Positions 16,355 to 25,339 of a stretch of DNA of 64,000 nucleotides are shown piece by piece. Made by a program: the position numbers and the translations under genes. The notes under the pieces were generated by a model. It did not search any database. It had not been told where the DNA came from and saw nothing but the letters and a program-made list of their open reading frames with translations. The first letter of the stretch is position 1; each line of letters starts with the position of its first letter. This DNA comes from a virus, in IMG/VR virus record IMGVR_UViG_3300025087_000048, positions 1-64,000 of that record. The stretch is one strand, 5' to 3'.

Positions 16355-17503
16355 TTATTTCCCCAGTGACCATCCACCACCAGAGACATCACGTTCTGTC
16401 GTCACTTGCGACGGCACATTCGATGATTGTGCAAACGACCCAAAGGGATTCACAAACCCAAGTGCCATTTCTCGATTTCTCAAATATGCGTCCATCAATG
16501 ATTGATTTTGTGCCAATTCAATTTGCCGTTGCTGATTTCCGGCGGTCATCATCTCGTTAATACTTTGAATAGGACGTTGCCCTTCCTGAAATCCAATTTG
16601 CCTCAACTCAGGCACCATCGACACCGTCGCCTGAAGCTGCCGCATCTGCGCCTCAGTCTGAAGAGCCTGCTCATTCTGACCCAAGGACATGTACGTATCC
16701 CGTAAATTCTGGAGCGCACGAAGTTGCTGATCCAACGCCGCCGTCCCACCCGACAAAAGCGCATTCCCGGCCCCTGCTTGAAGCCCCCCCTGCTGAATAC
16801 CCCCCTGAAGGAGTGCCTGACCCGCCTGCTGAGACTGCTGCAATCCCTGCATATACAACGGAGTCAACGCATTGGCGTACGTTCGACCCACTTCTTCCGG
16901 AAGAAATCCAGATTGAGCCAATCCGGCTTTTGCTGCCGCATTCTGCACTTGCGGAAGGATCTGCCCTTCAATCTCGCGCAACGCATTCTGAACAGCCGGG
17001 GACGTTCCAAATGCATCTGGAGACGTAAACTGTGTCAGAGCATTCGCCCCCGCATATGTCATCGGCCCAGGGGCCATCGCCGATTGCAACCCTGCCACAC
17101 CAGACTGAGCAAAAGGCAACAGACTTTGACCCTGTTGAGCAATCTGACCCGCCGTAGAAAGACCACCGGACATCCACGGACTCACCTGGACCTGCGTTCC
17201 CGCCGCTCCTGGCAACGCCGACGCATATGCCCCAGCCGTCTGTTCCGATGGTGGAGTTGGAATTCCGTAATATCCACGATTGGCAATCTGCTGCGATGCA
17301 AACATTTCCAAAGGTGATTGTCCGGGTATTGTCAATCCCGCCCCGCCAGTAAAATTGCCTAACCATAAATTCGGATCATCAAGCGTCCCACGAGCAATCT
17401 CACCAACCCGCTGAACATACGGCTGCAACTCAGGGATTACACGCGCCCCACCTCCACCCGTCGTATTGACAACTGTCCGCTCGGTATCATCCCCGCCCAT
17501 CAT
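16355..17503 (-). CDS. helical Gln/Ala-rich virion protein, 382 aa
   Basis: ATG at 17503 overlaps the previous stop (ATGA) after an AAGGAGG site. After a Gly-rich start the protein is strongly helical and rich in Gln, Ala and Leu (QSGVAGLQSAMAPGP; NAAAKAGLAQSGF; GGTAALDQQLRALQNL). This is typical of podovirus internal core proteins that form helical bundles. Likely virion component; no enzymatic motifs. Confidence 0.6.
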   Translation of the reverse strand: MMGGDDTERTVVNTTGGGGARVIPELQPYVQRVGEIARGTLDDPNLWLGNFTGGAGLTIPGQSPLEMFASQQIANRGYYGIPTPPSEQTAGAYASALPGAAGTQVQVSPWMSGGLSTAGQIAQQGQSLLPFAQSGVAGLQSAMAPGPMTYAGANALTQFTSPDAFGTSPAVQNALREIEGQILPQVQNAAAKAGLAQSGFLPEEVGRTYANALTPLYMQGLQQSQQAGQALLQGGIQQGGLQAGAGNALLSGGTAALDQQLRALQNLRDTYMSLGQNEQALQTEAQMRQLQATVSMVPELRQIGFQEGQRPIQSINEMMTAGNQQRQIELAQNQSLMDAYLRNREMALGFVNPFGSFAQSSNVPSQVTTERDVSGGGWSLGK

Positions 17504-18519
17504 TTTCCTCCTTGGGAGGCTCGCATGCTTGGAGGAACAGGACCCTGGTACCCTTGTGAACGAGGCGTCGTCGTAAACGGCGTCGCCCCCGCATAACCAG
17601 AATAACCTTGCCAATTGCCCTGCTGCGGGGGCGACTGTTGCCCCAAGGAATCATAACCATACGACGCTACGCCTTGTGACGGACCACTGCCAGATGGCGT
17701 AATTCCTGTACCAGTTCCAAGCCGTTGTAGCGTTGGCTGACGAGATTGACCTTGAGGTCCAGCCCCCTCGACCCAGCCGTATCCTGCCGGTGCCGGATAT
17801 GGGGGCTGAGGATTCGTGCCGTACCCCGGCAGGAATCCTTGAAGGCTCTGCCCACCCCCCTGCGCCAGCGCCTGAAGTTGCTGCGCGGTCATCGGCAAGC
17901 CGCCAGCGTTGCGGCCCGGCTGGCCCATCGCGTCATACTGCTGGCCGGCCTGCTGGGGCTGGTCGCCGCTCGGCGCGGAGAGATACCCGCCGCCGGAGCC
18001 GGGCACCGCAGGCCAGGTCTGCCGTGTAGGCGCTGCCGGTTCTTGCCTTATATTCTGAAAATAAGGGGTAGAACCAATAGTGTTTGGCGGATTCGGTGTC
18101 CCGGTTGACCTGTATAATCCAGTGCTCTCATCAAAATCTGTAGACCCGCCGGGTGCACCTATAGAATCTCTGGGCACACTCGATGGAGCCACACCAAATA
18201 CCCGCCGGCCAATCTTGGGATCTTGATACCACGTTCGGCCCCAAACATCTGGCCCCGGAGGAGGCGATCCTCTCATCCCAAACGCGTTGATGAATCCAGG
18301 AAGAACCCCTTGATTTGTTGTACCACCGGGCCCGCTGAACGGAGCGATACCGGTCGTCGGCGTACCCATATTGGGCGCAACACGTGGCTGTTGATTCCAG
18401 TACATCGGATTCGATGGCTGTCCTTGTACCCGAGCCTCTTTACCAGCCGAAGAAGGCCACCCAGATCGGTATGCTTGACTCAAATACGGTGCTAGTGCCG
18501 ACCCGAGTTGCCCACTCAT
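17500..18519 (-). CDS. Pro/Gly/Gln-rich structural protein
   Basis: ATG at 18519 is six bases after GGGAGGA and is chosen over two nearer upstream ATGs. The 339 residues are almost entirely low complexity: Pro, Gly, Gln, Ser and Tyr (GGGQSLQGFLPGYGTNPQP; QSPPQQGNWQGYSGYAG). It is likely disordered. The part encoding about residues 160-210 is noticeably GC-richer. Such proteins occur as phage head or tail linkers; the exact role is unknown. Confidence 0.55.
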   Translation of the reverse strand: MSGQLGSALAPYLSQAYRSGWPSSAGKEARVQGQPSNPMYWNQQPRVAPNMGTPTTGIAPFSGPGGTTNQGVLPGFINAFGMRGSPPPGPDVWGRTWYQDPKIGRRVFGVAPSSVPRDSIGAPGGSTDFDESTGLYRSTGTPNPPNTIGSTPYFQNIRQEPAAPTRQTWPAVPGSGGGYLSAPSGDQPQQAGQQYDAMGQPGRNAGGLPMTAQQLQALAQGGGQSLQGFLPGYGTNPQPPYPAPAGYGWVEGAGPQGQSRQPTLQRLGTGTGITPSGSGPSQGVASYGYDSLGQQSPPQQGNWQGYSGYAGATPFTTTPRSQGYQGPVPPSMRASQGGK

Positions 18520-18567
18520 GTACATTCCTCCCTGCGTGAACATCGCCCCGACATTATCCTAACACAA

Positions 18568-19032
18568 TCACTCCTTTGGCAGCGAGAACTTCATCAATGT
18601 TTTATGCTGTGTAAACCCCCACCGCCTCGCCATCGCCTGAGACGACCGATGTGTCACCATCACGAGCCGTGATAATCCCAATGATTTTGTCCATTGTTTC
18701 ACCAATTCAAAACCTTGTTCCGCAGTTTTACGCAAGTCAACCCCTTTATCCGCTTCGACTTGACGAATCAATACATACCGATGCTGCGGAATCTCAATGG
18801 GCTCTGGGGTCGCCAGCATATGCCCAACCAATTCACGTTGATCTTTCACGGCAATCCATAATCCAAGACGATAATCGCCCATCATGAACCAGAGGCGAAC
18901 CAAATCTTGTGCCTCTTGTGGCAATGTCTCCGTATCCATTTTTGTACAAAACGCACCAACCCGATGAAGCACGTAGGGCATCCACGCCCACGCAAGGGGC
19001 ACCTCTCGATGCATGTGAATAATTTCAATCAT
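18568..19032 (-). CDS. GNAT-like acetyltransferase fold protein
   Basis: One hundred and fifty-four residues with the layout of a GNAT: an RLGLWIAVKDQRELVGHML core strand pair, a central region, then GLSRLVMVTHRSSQAMARRWGF, matching the usual second half (residue-by-residue comparison with a profile is needed). T7-like and related podoviruses carry a similar small protein beside the internal virion genes, so it may be virion-associated rather than metabolic. The acetyl-CoA loop (Q/RxxGxG/A) is not clearly preserved, so catalytic activity is doubtful. Confidence 0.6.
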   Translation of the reverse strand: MIEIIHMHREVPLAWAWMPYVLHRVGAFCTKMDTETLPQEAQDLVRLWFMMGDYRLGLWIAVKDQRELVGHMLATPEPIEIPQHRYVLIRQVEADKGVDLRKTAEQGFELVKQWTKSLGLSRLVMVTHRSSQAMARRWGFTQHKTLMKFSLPKE

Positions 19033-19033
19033 A

Positions 19034-19441
19034 TCAACGCAGCAAACACAAATCGAGAAGGTGGCCAGACGGCACGGCTGGAGAAAACGTAAATTGTATC
19101 CCGGTAGTTGTCCTCGTCTGCTTCGTCATGACCATTCCGGTTGATACGTTTGGACTATACAAGATCATATACGACGCATCCGGCTCAATATTTGCAAAGG
19201 ACCACCAAATAGACGTCTGATTCCCGATCCCGAGTGACCCGTACGTAAAATTCTGAGATATGACACCACTGCTCGATAACCCATGAACCCCCAGCATTCC
19301 TTGAGCATTCGTGACAACTCGTGTAATAAACGTGTTAATAGATTGATCAAGCGCGCCTAAGTATTTAATAATATCTGCAATATCGGACCCTGGGCCCAGG
19401 CGTGGAGGCGTCTGGGGTCGAAGTGGAACGCCTGTAAGCAT
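19034..19441 (-). CDS. tail/head-associated hypothetical protein, 135 aa
   Basis: ATG at 19441 overlaps the stop of the stabilization-like protein (TAATG), after GAGAGGG. The N-terminus is Pro-rich, followed by one helix (IIKYLGALDQSINTFITRVV) and a beta-rich C-terminal half rich in Ser/Thr/Gly. This is typical of small tail proteins. No family recognised; position supports a tail role. Confidence 0.6.
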   Translation of the reverse strand: MLTGVPLRPQTPPRLGPGSDIADIIKYLGALDQSINTFITRVVTNAQGMLGVHGLSSSGVISQNFTYGSLGIGNQTSIWWSFANIEPDASYMILYSPNVSTGMVMTKQTRTTTGIQFTFSPAVPSGHLLDLCLLR

Positions 19442-20994
19442 TATCCCTCTCCACGAGGATACACATACAGCACTCCACCCCTGTAATGGTGGTTCCCCAT
19501 TGCAAACGGTATTCGATGTCGGACGCACACAAACCGGGCTTGCTGGTCATAGTATGTTGCACGCAATTTATCTGACGATGTCAAAAAAACAGACTGCGGA
19601 CTTGCTGTTGTTCCCTCATCCGAAGAGAGCGTATCGGATTTTACCAAGATAATCTCAGTTGTTAACCCGGTACCCTCCCCCTTAAAATATGATTCGATCG
19701 CGTCAATTCGCGTATTCTCGCCGGGTCCAGCAATCTGACGCCATGGCAAATCCCATATCGCCTCGTAACTATGTCCGTCATCCCCTCTCCCAGATCCAAA
19801 ATTATAGACTTGACCATTCACTCCGCCCGTGAGCACCGCCGGACGACCACGCATTAACATGCTATCCCACGTCGGATATGGCAGCTTATCCCACGGAGTT
19901 GGAAGATCATCCCATGTTAATACTGTAGTAATACGCCACGAAAACGACGCGCTTAATCTCAGTCCGTAATAATGCAACGTAGAAAATGCGCCAGGCACAT
20001 CGTCATACGGAAGTCGATAAGTAATCCCAACAGAAGGAGTCCCAGATGAACCAGACTCCCAAAACCACCAGATTTCACGATTTAACGGATCGTACACCCC
20101 ATGCGTTCGACCCCGGTTAAGCCAATACATATCCGATTGAATCAGACGTTTTATTGCCCCACCAATTGCAATACTTCTATCGCCGTCAAATTTATAAACA
20201 TCACCATCTTGTCCAATATAATAATGCACATTCTCAGCCGCAACAACACTAGCAGGAGACACTGGGCCTGATTGGTTCCCACGAAGTTCAAAAACAAATG
20301 GAAACAATCCACCAGTTCCAATTCCAACCCATTGCGACCAATCCTTGTACACTGCAAAAACTTGAGGGTTCAAGGATCTCACAGCCACAATGCCATCCTT
20401 TGCATCCGGCAGATTCACCTCACGAGTCGATGACCACGCTGTCGTATCTTGGAACCCACTAATCCACAGAGAAGAAGATTGTCGCGTTCCGCCAACAGTA
20501 ACATTTCCGAGCACCACACGTTCAAAAGCGACCGTTACATCCTTTGCAATTGGCGGAGACCCAGCAAGTGCAGCAAAATTACCTGTGCCGGTATACACTT
20601 GAGGAGCGTCTTTATCATTTACAGCAATAACTCGCGTCGAGTTCGCAAATGGAAATGCCACAAACCGTACTTGGTTATCAAGACCACCTGTTAGTGCAGA
20701 CCCCGTGATGTCTGACCACGATGTTGTATACAAGTGAAACCCGTTTGTCGTCCCAATAAGCAGTCGTTCTGTCTGTGTGTGATCCTCGTAAAACAATCCA
20801 CCCAGTACAGAATTCACAGATGGAACTGTTGATGAAACTCTGATTTGACCTGGACGAACAAGAATCTCACCATCACGACACAACACATTTTTTCCACCAG
20901 CAAGAAATCCATCTGGGATCATGTGCTTCGGAAGATCAGCTCGCATGCCTCGAGTTGGAGGATCAAGCGGAATACGAACACTCCCTCGTGGCAT
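19441..20994 (-). CDS. tail stabilization/tubular-B-like protein
   Basis: Five hundred and seventeen residues, all beta. It resembles the stabilization proteins of P22-like phages and T7 tail tubular protein B in size and style: an early GGKNVLCRDGEILVRPG segment (typical near the N-terminus of these proteins), then repeated propeller-like blades (YYIGQDGDVYKFDG; GVYDPLNREIWWFW). It would form the distal tail nozzle and close the portal channel after packaging. A tail-adaptor-like gene lies 1.6 kb upstream, supporting the assignment. Confidence 0.75.
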   Translation of the reverse strand: MPRGSVRIPLDPPTRGMRADLPKHMIPDGFLAGGKNVLCRDGEILVRPGQIRVSSTVPSVNSVLGGLFYEDHTQTERLLIGTTNGFHLYTTSWSDITGSALTGGLDNQVRFVAFPFANSTRVIAVNDKDAPQVYTGTGNFAALAGSPPIAKDVTVAFERVVLGNVTVGGTRQSSSLWISGFQDTTAWSSTREVNLPDAKDGIVAVRSLNPQVFAVYKDWSQWVGIGTGGLFPFVFELRGNQSGPVSPASVVAAENVHYYIGQDGDVYKFDGDRSIAIGGAIKRLIQSDMYWLNRGRTHGVYDPLNREIWWFWESGSSGTPSVGITYRLPYDDVPGAFSTLHYYGLRLSASFSWRITTVLTWDDLPTPWDKLPYPTWDSMLMRGRPAVLTGGVNGQVYNFGSGRGDDGHSYEAIWDLPWRQIAGPGENTRIDAIESYFKGEGTGLTTEIILVKSDTLSSDEGTTASPQSVFLTSSDKLRATYYDQQARFVCVRHRIPFAMGNHHYRGGVLYVYPRGEG

Positions 20995-20997
20995 CGC

Positions 20998-21930
20998 CTA
21001 CGACCGTGTTGCCTTAATCGTCAACGTCGCCAGAAGCGTGGTTGATACAGAATCAACGTTATAGCGAAGAATATCCCCTGCTGTAATTAACGTCGTCCAT
21101 CCGGTCAGCGTAGAATCCTGGGCCTTAATTGCGTTTGTCAACGTCGGCTTTGCTGATGCCGTGATCGACTGCCACGTCCCACCTGGAAAATTTGCATATG
21201 TTGTTTTGTAGATATCAACCACAAGACTTCCGGTTGGGTACCCAACAAGCGTAATTTGATTGATTGTCGCTGCAAAATCAATCGGAAGATCCAACTTGAT
21301 ACCCGTTGAAACGACACTCCCACCACCATCGAAAACAGCAACAATATCAGAAATTGAAAGGTTTGCCGAAAGACTCTGAACCAATGGGTCAGCCCAGACG
21401 AGATCCGCATTTGACCCAGCAGTCTGTAAGAATAACCCAGAAACTCCTGGGTCAATACCTGACCACCCAGCTGAATTCCGATGAAGAAGACTCCCACGAC
21501 GTTCACCCGGAACCGTTAATTTTGTCGCATCGAGCATTCCTGTTGGCGTTGTCACATCGACAGAATTTACTCCGGCTCGTAATTGCCCACCAAGACGGAA
21601 CATGTGTGACGGCATGACAACTCCAGTTGCCATAAATTGCATAATAGTATTGCTTGCTACCTGCAATTCCATCGAAGTATACAACGCGGACATCTTGAAA
21701 ATACCAGAGGGACCACCGAGCACATATGTCGGAAGATACGCCGGGCTCTGCGACACCGTCACAATCCCAGCCGCAGTGATCGCAAATGCCGCCGCAGTCA
21801 CCGCTGTATTATCCGGAACCCCAAACACATCAACAATGTACTGTTTCAAAGAGCGAAATTCGTTATCTCCAAGAGAAGGGGCATCCGACCCTGCTGGGGT
21901 TGCCGCATTTACCGTCTGAGGGAGTGAAAT
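20998..21930 (-). CDS. tail-fibre-like protein, start codon unclear (possible ATT)
   Basis: The part from the TTG at 21849 encodes 283 residues, but the frame stays open upstream. It reads ATPAGSDAPSLGDNEFRSLK, a motif very often found at the N-terminus of phage tail fibres, so the true start must be further upstream. No ATG, GTG or TTG occurs there; the best candidate is ATT at 21930, eight bases after AGGAG. Just upstream the frame runs into the HNH gene, whose insertion may have removed the normal start. The rest is beta-rich (ITLVGYPTGSLVVDIY). Confidence 0.65.
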   Translation of the reverse strand: MSLPQTVNAATPAGSDAPSLGDNEFRSLKQYIVDVFGVPDNTAVTAAAFAITAAGIVTVSQSPAYLPTYVLGGPSGIFKMSALYTSMELQVASNTIMQFMATGVVMPSHMFRLGGQLRAGVNSVDVTTPTGMLDATKLTVPGERRGSLLHRNSAGWSGIDPGVSGLFLQTAGSNADLVWADPLVQSLSANLSISDIVAVFDGGGSVVSTGIKLDLPIDFAATINQITLVGYPTGSLVVDIYKTTYANFPGGTWQSITASAKPTLTNAIKAQDSTLTGWTTLITAGDILRYNVDSVSTTLLATLTIKATRS

Positions 21931-21941
21931 CGCCCTATCTC

Positions 21942-22541
21942 CTACGTTCCCGCAATTTCCATTGCGGTTTTATTCGCCTTTATCCGATTACATTGAGCAC
22001 AAGCTAACGCAAGATTAGACCCCGATGATCCTCCTCCACGACTTCTTGGAATCATATGATCAAGCACAAATGTTAAAATATCAAGAGTTTGATGACAGTA
22101 GTAACAACACCCTTCTTGAAACCACCACAATCGTCTAATTGTGTAGCCAATTTCTCCACTGACATGCCCTTTTCTATACCAAGCAGTCGCAGCACGTAAT
22201 CTTCTGCCAGCACGAACCCACTCTGGATGTTTCGCCAGCCAGCCAGCAGTACGTCGAATCTCTCTACCTTTATTCGTATAATACCGTACATGCTCTTTCA
22301 TACGAAGTTCTTCTCTATGTGTATCCGCGTAGCGTTTCCACGACAAAGCTAAGCGACCTGACGTACTCCTATTACGTCTCCAACGAGTCACATCAAGCGG
22401 ATGTTTCTTTTCCCATTCCCGGGTATATTGTGCTTGACACAAACGACAATATGTTCGCAATTGTGCCACCCTACCCAAACGAAATCCAAATTCAAGTTCT
22501 GACTTCTCAACCTTACAACGTGGGCATATTTTCATTAACAT
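21942..22541 (-). CDS. free-standing HNH endonuclease
   Basis: One hundred and ninety-nine residues. An N-terminal zinc knuckle (CPRC, then CRLC) is followed by a basic helical middle. The C-terminal HNH region has CYYC, then VLDHMIPRSRGG and ALACAQCNRIK, giving the His, Asn and metal-binding Cys of the family. It would nick or cut DNA as a homing enzyme. It lies between two tail genes and its stop directly abuts the frame of the tail-fibre gene. No intron-like sequence flanks it, so it is free-standing. Confidence 0.9.
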   Translation of the reverse strand: MLMKICPRCKVEKSELEFGFRLGRVAQLRTYCRLCQAQYTREWEKKHPLDVTRWRRNRSTSGRLALSWKRYADTHREELRMKEHVRYYTNKGREIRRTAGWLAKHPEWVRAGRRLRAATAWYRKGHVSGEIGYTIRRLWWFQEGCCYYCHQTLDILTFVLDHMIPRSRGGGSSGSNLALACAQCNRIKANKTAMEIAGT

Positions 22542-22555
22542 ATTAATACCCCACC

Positions 22556-23455
22556 TTACAGATTAATACTATCTCTTGACAAATAGAAATCATCTCCACG
22601 CTCACCACTTCTCACGGAATCCCGTACATGCTGCACCACACTAAACCGTGACAAATCATCGGCCTTTGCCCCATCTAACGCTTCTACGTACCTCTGATGA
22701 AACCGATCTGCCAGTGCAAGCCACGCCGCATCCCCTGTTTTCCCATGAAGAAAGAACGCTGCCGATTCTCCAGACTTCCACACCAGTACGTCAGACCGAT
22801 ACAACGGAATAGACGCATCAGCTGACAACTCATTATTCATCAGATATTCAATACGAATCGCAGTGGCTGCGGAAGGCACTGGCCAAAACTCGATCTGATA
22901 CACTCCGCTACTCGTCTGTGCATCCAGCCCACGAATACTGAAGACATCAGGCTGAGACGCTGTCGTACTTCGGTACGGGTCAATACGATCAATATCCGTA
23001 AGCGACCACTCAGAGAGCTTTGTGTCTAACGTCACATTCAGATGTCGCCCAAAATTAGATGGCAGAACATAAATATGCTGAAAGATTGTATACGTGGACC
23101 CAGCCGCAGCATCCGAAGGAAGTGCCGCTTCTAATTCAATCCCAAGCGCACTAGTAAACGATGCAATTTGATGATAAAATTGATTCGATCCGATCCGCAT
23201 CCACCGCCCAACCATCGCGGAAGTAAACGTCGTTCCAACCCCAGTCACCGTGGTCCCTGACGTGGACACGCTGCCCGTAGAGTACGGAGCAACCAGATTG
23301 ACAATCGTCTCTTTCTTCCGCCGTGACCACGCGTTATCCTCCAAAATCGTGACATGCTCAGCCTGAACAATGGCAAGAATATCCCCATCGGAGATCATTG
23401 AGTTTGACGCTACCAGGTTTTTCACCTGAGATACTATCGTTACCCTCGTCGCCAT
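22556..23455 (-). CDS. tail adaptor / head-tail connector-like protein
   Basis: Two hundred and ninety-nine residues, GGGAGG ribosome binding site. N-terminal helix-rich segment (NLVASNSMISDGDILAIVQ), then beta strands around residues 55-110 (STGSVSTSGTTVTGVGTTF, a pattern typical of phage head-tail connector and adaptor proteins) and a helical C-terminus. Location between tail genes suggests the ring joining portal and tail nozzle (P22 gp4 or T7 gp11-like role). Assignment by style and position, not by a diagnostic motif. Confidence 0.6.
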   Translation of the reverse strand: MATRVTIVSQVKNLVASNSMISDGDILAIVQAEHVTILEDNAWSRRKKETIVNLVAPYSTGSVSTSGTTVTGVGTTFTSAMVGRWMRIGSNQFYHQIASFTSALGIELEAALPSDAAAGSTYTIFQHIYVLPSNFGRHLNVTLDTKLSEWSLTDIDRIDPYRSTTASQPDVFSIRGLDAQTSSGVYQIEFWPVPSAATAIRIEYLMNNELSADASIPLYRSDVLVWKSGESAAFFLHGKTGDAAWLALADRFHQRYVEALDGAKADDLSRFSVVQHVRDSVRSGERGDDFYLSRDSINL

Positions 23456-23543
23456 GCTGCCTCCCAGATCAACGATCGTAACAGCAGGGCTACCTACCCA
23501 TTACTCGCTCCCCGATCGTCGCTCCATGCCACGCCCTTGGCCC

Positions 23544-24991
23544 TCACGGGGCCGCTGGAACACGACGCTGCACCCTGCTGTCTTGGGTATTTGTCCCAGA
23601 TCCCATTGAATGTTCAAAATTCTCAGCACCAGACAAATGATCCCCGCTAAACCGTTTCGGATACGGAATCCCCAATTTCGTACGAACATCATCCTCGATT
23701 TCATCACGCAATGCAACCAAATCTGTCTTACTCAGATCTGGAGTCCACACATGGCTAATATATTCTTTTGGCTTCCCTTTGTAAAAGGCAAACTCGGTAG
23801 CGTAATTAATCTCCTCAAAGTACAATGTCGCACCATTTTCCTGCAAAACCTGGCTCTTCCGCACGTACTGACACACTCGATGTCCATTGGACGTCTCTGG
23901 TAACACCTGACGCTCTTCCCACAGAGGCGTACCCGGATAAACCGTAATAACGGTTACATCAAAATCATCTGGACGTGCCCACAAGAGCCAATCCTTCAAG
24001 TTCTGTGCAGACTCATGCGTCTCCCCAGGATGCCCCAGGGATGTAAACGCTTTACTCCTCATTCCGTGTTTCCGCACAAGATCTACATATTTCTTATTTA
24101 TTTCCCGTGTTGTCTGCTTCTGAATCACACCAAGAATACGATCATCTCCCGCCTCCACACCAGTACAAATATCCACAAACCCAGCCTCAGCCATAGCTTC
24201 TGCTTGCTGATCTGTAAAAAGATTCGCCTTCACAAACGCCCGAAACTTCATCCCCAATGGCTTGATCTTCTGACAGAATTCCAGAAGAGGCTCATTCAAA
24301 AGATTTATTTCATCGTCAAACGCCATCACCGCACGAATTCCGTATACCTCCACAAGATGTTCCATCTCAGCAACCACATCGTCCACTGACCGAGTACGTA
24401 CACGTCGATAATACGGATTCGTCCTTCCACAACAAAATAGGCAACCAAAAGGACATCCCTGAGACAACATCATGGACGTCCCCTTCAACCCACGCAGCGA
24501 ATATTGATACGAATTCAAATCAATCAGATGCCGAGCAGGCCACGCCCATTGAACCAAACCCTTCTGTGTCCCACTCGCTTCATCCAAGACAGCAGGCGCA
24601 TCTGGTTCAATAGCCGAAAGAATCGCCTTCTCCCCGTCCCCTCGAATCACACAGTCAAACATCGAGCAAGATTCCGGCATCACTGTGGCATGCGGACCTC
24701 CAAGCAGCACACGCTTGTCAGGCTGATGCTGACGAATCCGCTGAAGCAAGGCTACTACTGTTGGAAACTGCGGTGTCGTCGCCGTAATACCATATGTATC
24801 CCATCCCCAACTTAAATACGGCTGAAGATCCTCCAAGGGAGCCACAGATCCAGCCAGATCCACAACCCGAACATCATGACCAGACTGCTCAAGAATAGCC
24901 GCTACCTGCAATAATCCAAGTGGAGGGAAAACCCTATCATCAAGAAGCGTCAAAGGAACGGTGAAGGTGGATTAATAAGACAAACATTCAT
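23544..24991 (-). CDS. B12-binding-type radical SAM protein, frameshifted near its start
   Basis: Family members combine a cobalamin-binding domain with a radical SAM core and carry out methylations or ring rearrangements. Here FPPLGLLQVAAILEQ and LLGGPHA mark the B12-type domain, and CPFGCLFC (C167, C171, C174 counted from a TTG at 24953) binds the [4Fe-4S] cluster. The expected N-terminus, MNVCLINPPSPFL, is encoded from ATG 24991 but stops at TGA 24950-24952 in another frame. The body continues one base out of frame as TLLDDRVFPPLG. Either a one-base deletion or an 8-bp insertion explains it. The body could be started at the TTG, giving 469 residues. Substrate unknown. Confidence 0.75.
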
Positions 24992-25000
24992 CGTTCCGGA

Positions 25001-25135
25001 TCACCCCCTCGACGGCTGATGATCGCAAAATCCATCAGCAATGTTCCACTTTCGATCCAAACGTGGAACAGCTAAAGAAGACAATGTTACCGCTAATAAG
25101 AAAGGACTTGGCGGATTTATTAAGCATATGTTCAT
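25001..25135 (-). pseudogene. truncated duplicate N-terminus of a B12 radical SAM gene
   Basis: A 44-codon frame begins MNICLINPPSPFLL and then turns into unrelated sequence ending at TGA. The first 13 residues match the start of the next gene (MNVCLINPPSPFL) except for one conservative change. Their DNA differs at many codon third positions, so this is an old or separately acquired paralogue and not a recent copy. It starts four bases after the preceding stop, where an intact gene would be expected. Probably the relic of a deleted or recombined radical SAM gene. Confidence 0.6.
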
Positions 25136-25138
25136 AAT

Positions 25139-25339
25139 CTATCTACGCCTCGGCCTAAAAATAGGAATAAAAGAATCAGCAGCACTCACTCCACCACCAC
25201 CAGCCATCACATACATAAAATCAGTTTGCGCCCAATCCTCAGTTCCCACAGTCCCATCAGGCAAAGGCCACAACCCCCGCCATGGACAGGCAGGAGCAAT
25301 TGCCGATGCACGCTTCTCCCGCGTATCTAAATCTGCCAC
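25139..25339 (-). CDS. small tail-module protein, 66 aa
   Basis: GTG start overlapping the upstream TAG. The layout (MADLDTREKRASAI, then PWRGLWPLPDGTVG, then a Gly/Ala stretch) resembles a small protein often seen next to tail genes in siphophages and podophages. Function unknown. Its composition is intermediate between the GC-rich island to the right and the backbone to the left. Confidence 0.6.
   Translation of the reverse strand: MADLDTREKRASAIAPACPWRGLWPLPDGTVGTEDWAQTDFMYVMAGGGGVSAADSFIPIFRPRRR

Noticed and set aside
21930-22555. Group I intron around the HNH gene
   Set aside because: Only 14 bases lie between the upstream stop and the HNH start and none after it, so there is no space for an intron core; no exon for the tail gene can be found upstream.
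24945-24960. Programmed frameshift like that of prfB (CTT TGA C)
   Set aside because: The sequence CTTTGAC is present, but the body lies in the -1 frame, not +1, and a +1 shift meets another TGA soon. No slippery heptamer for -1 was seen.
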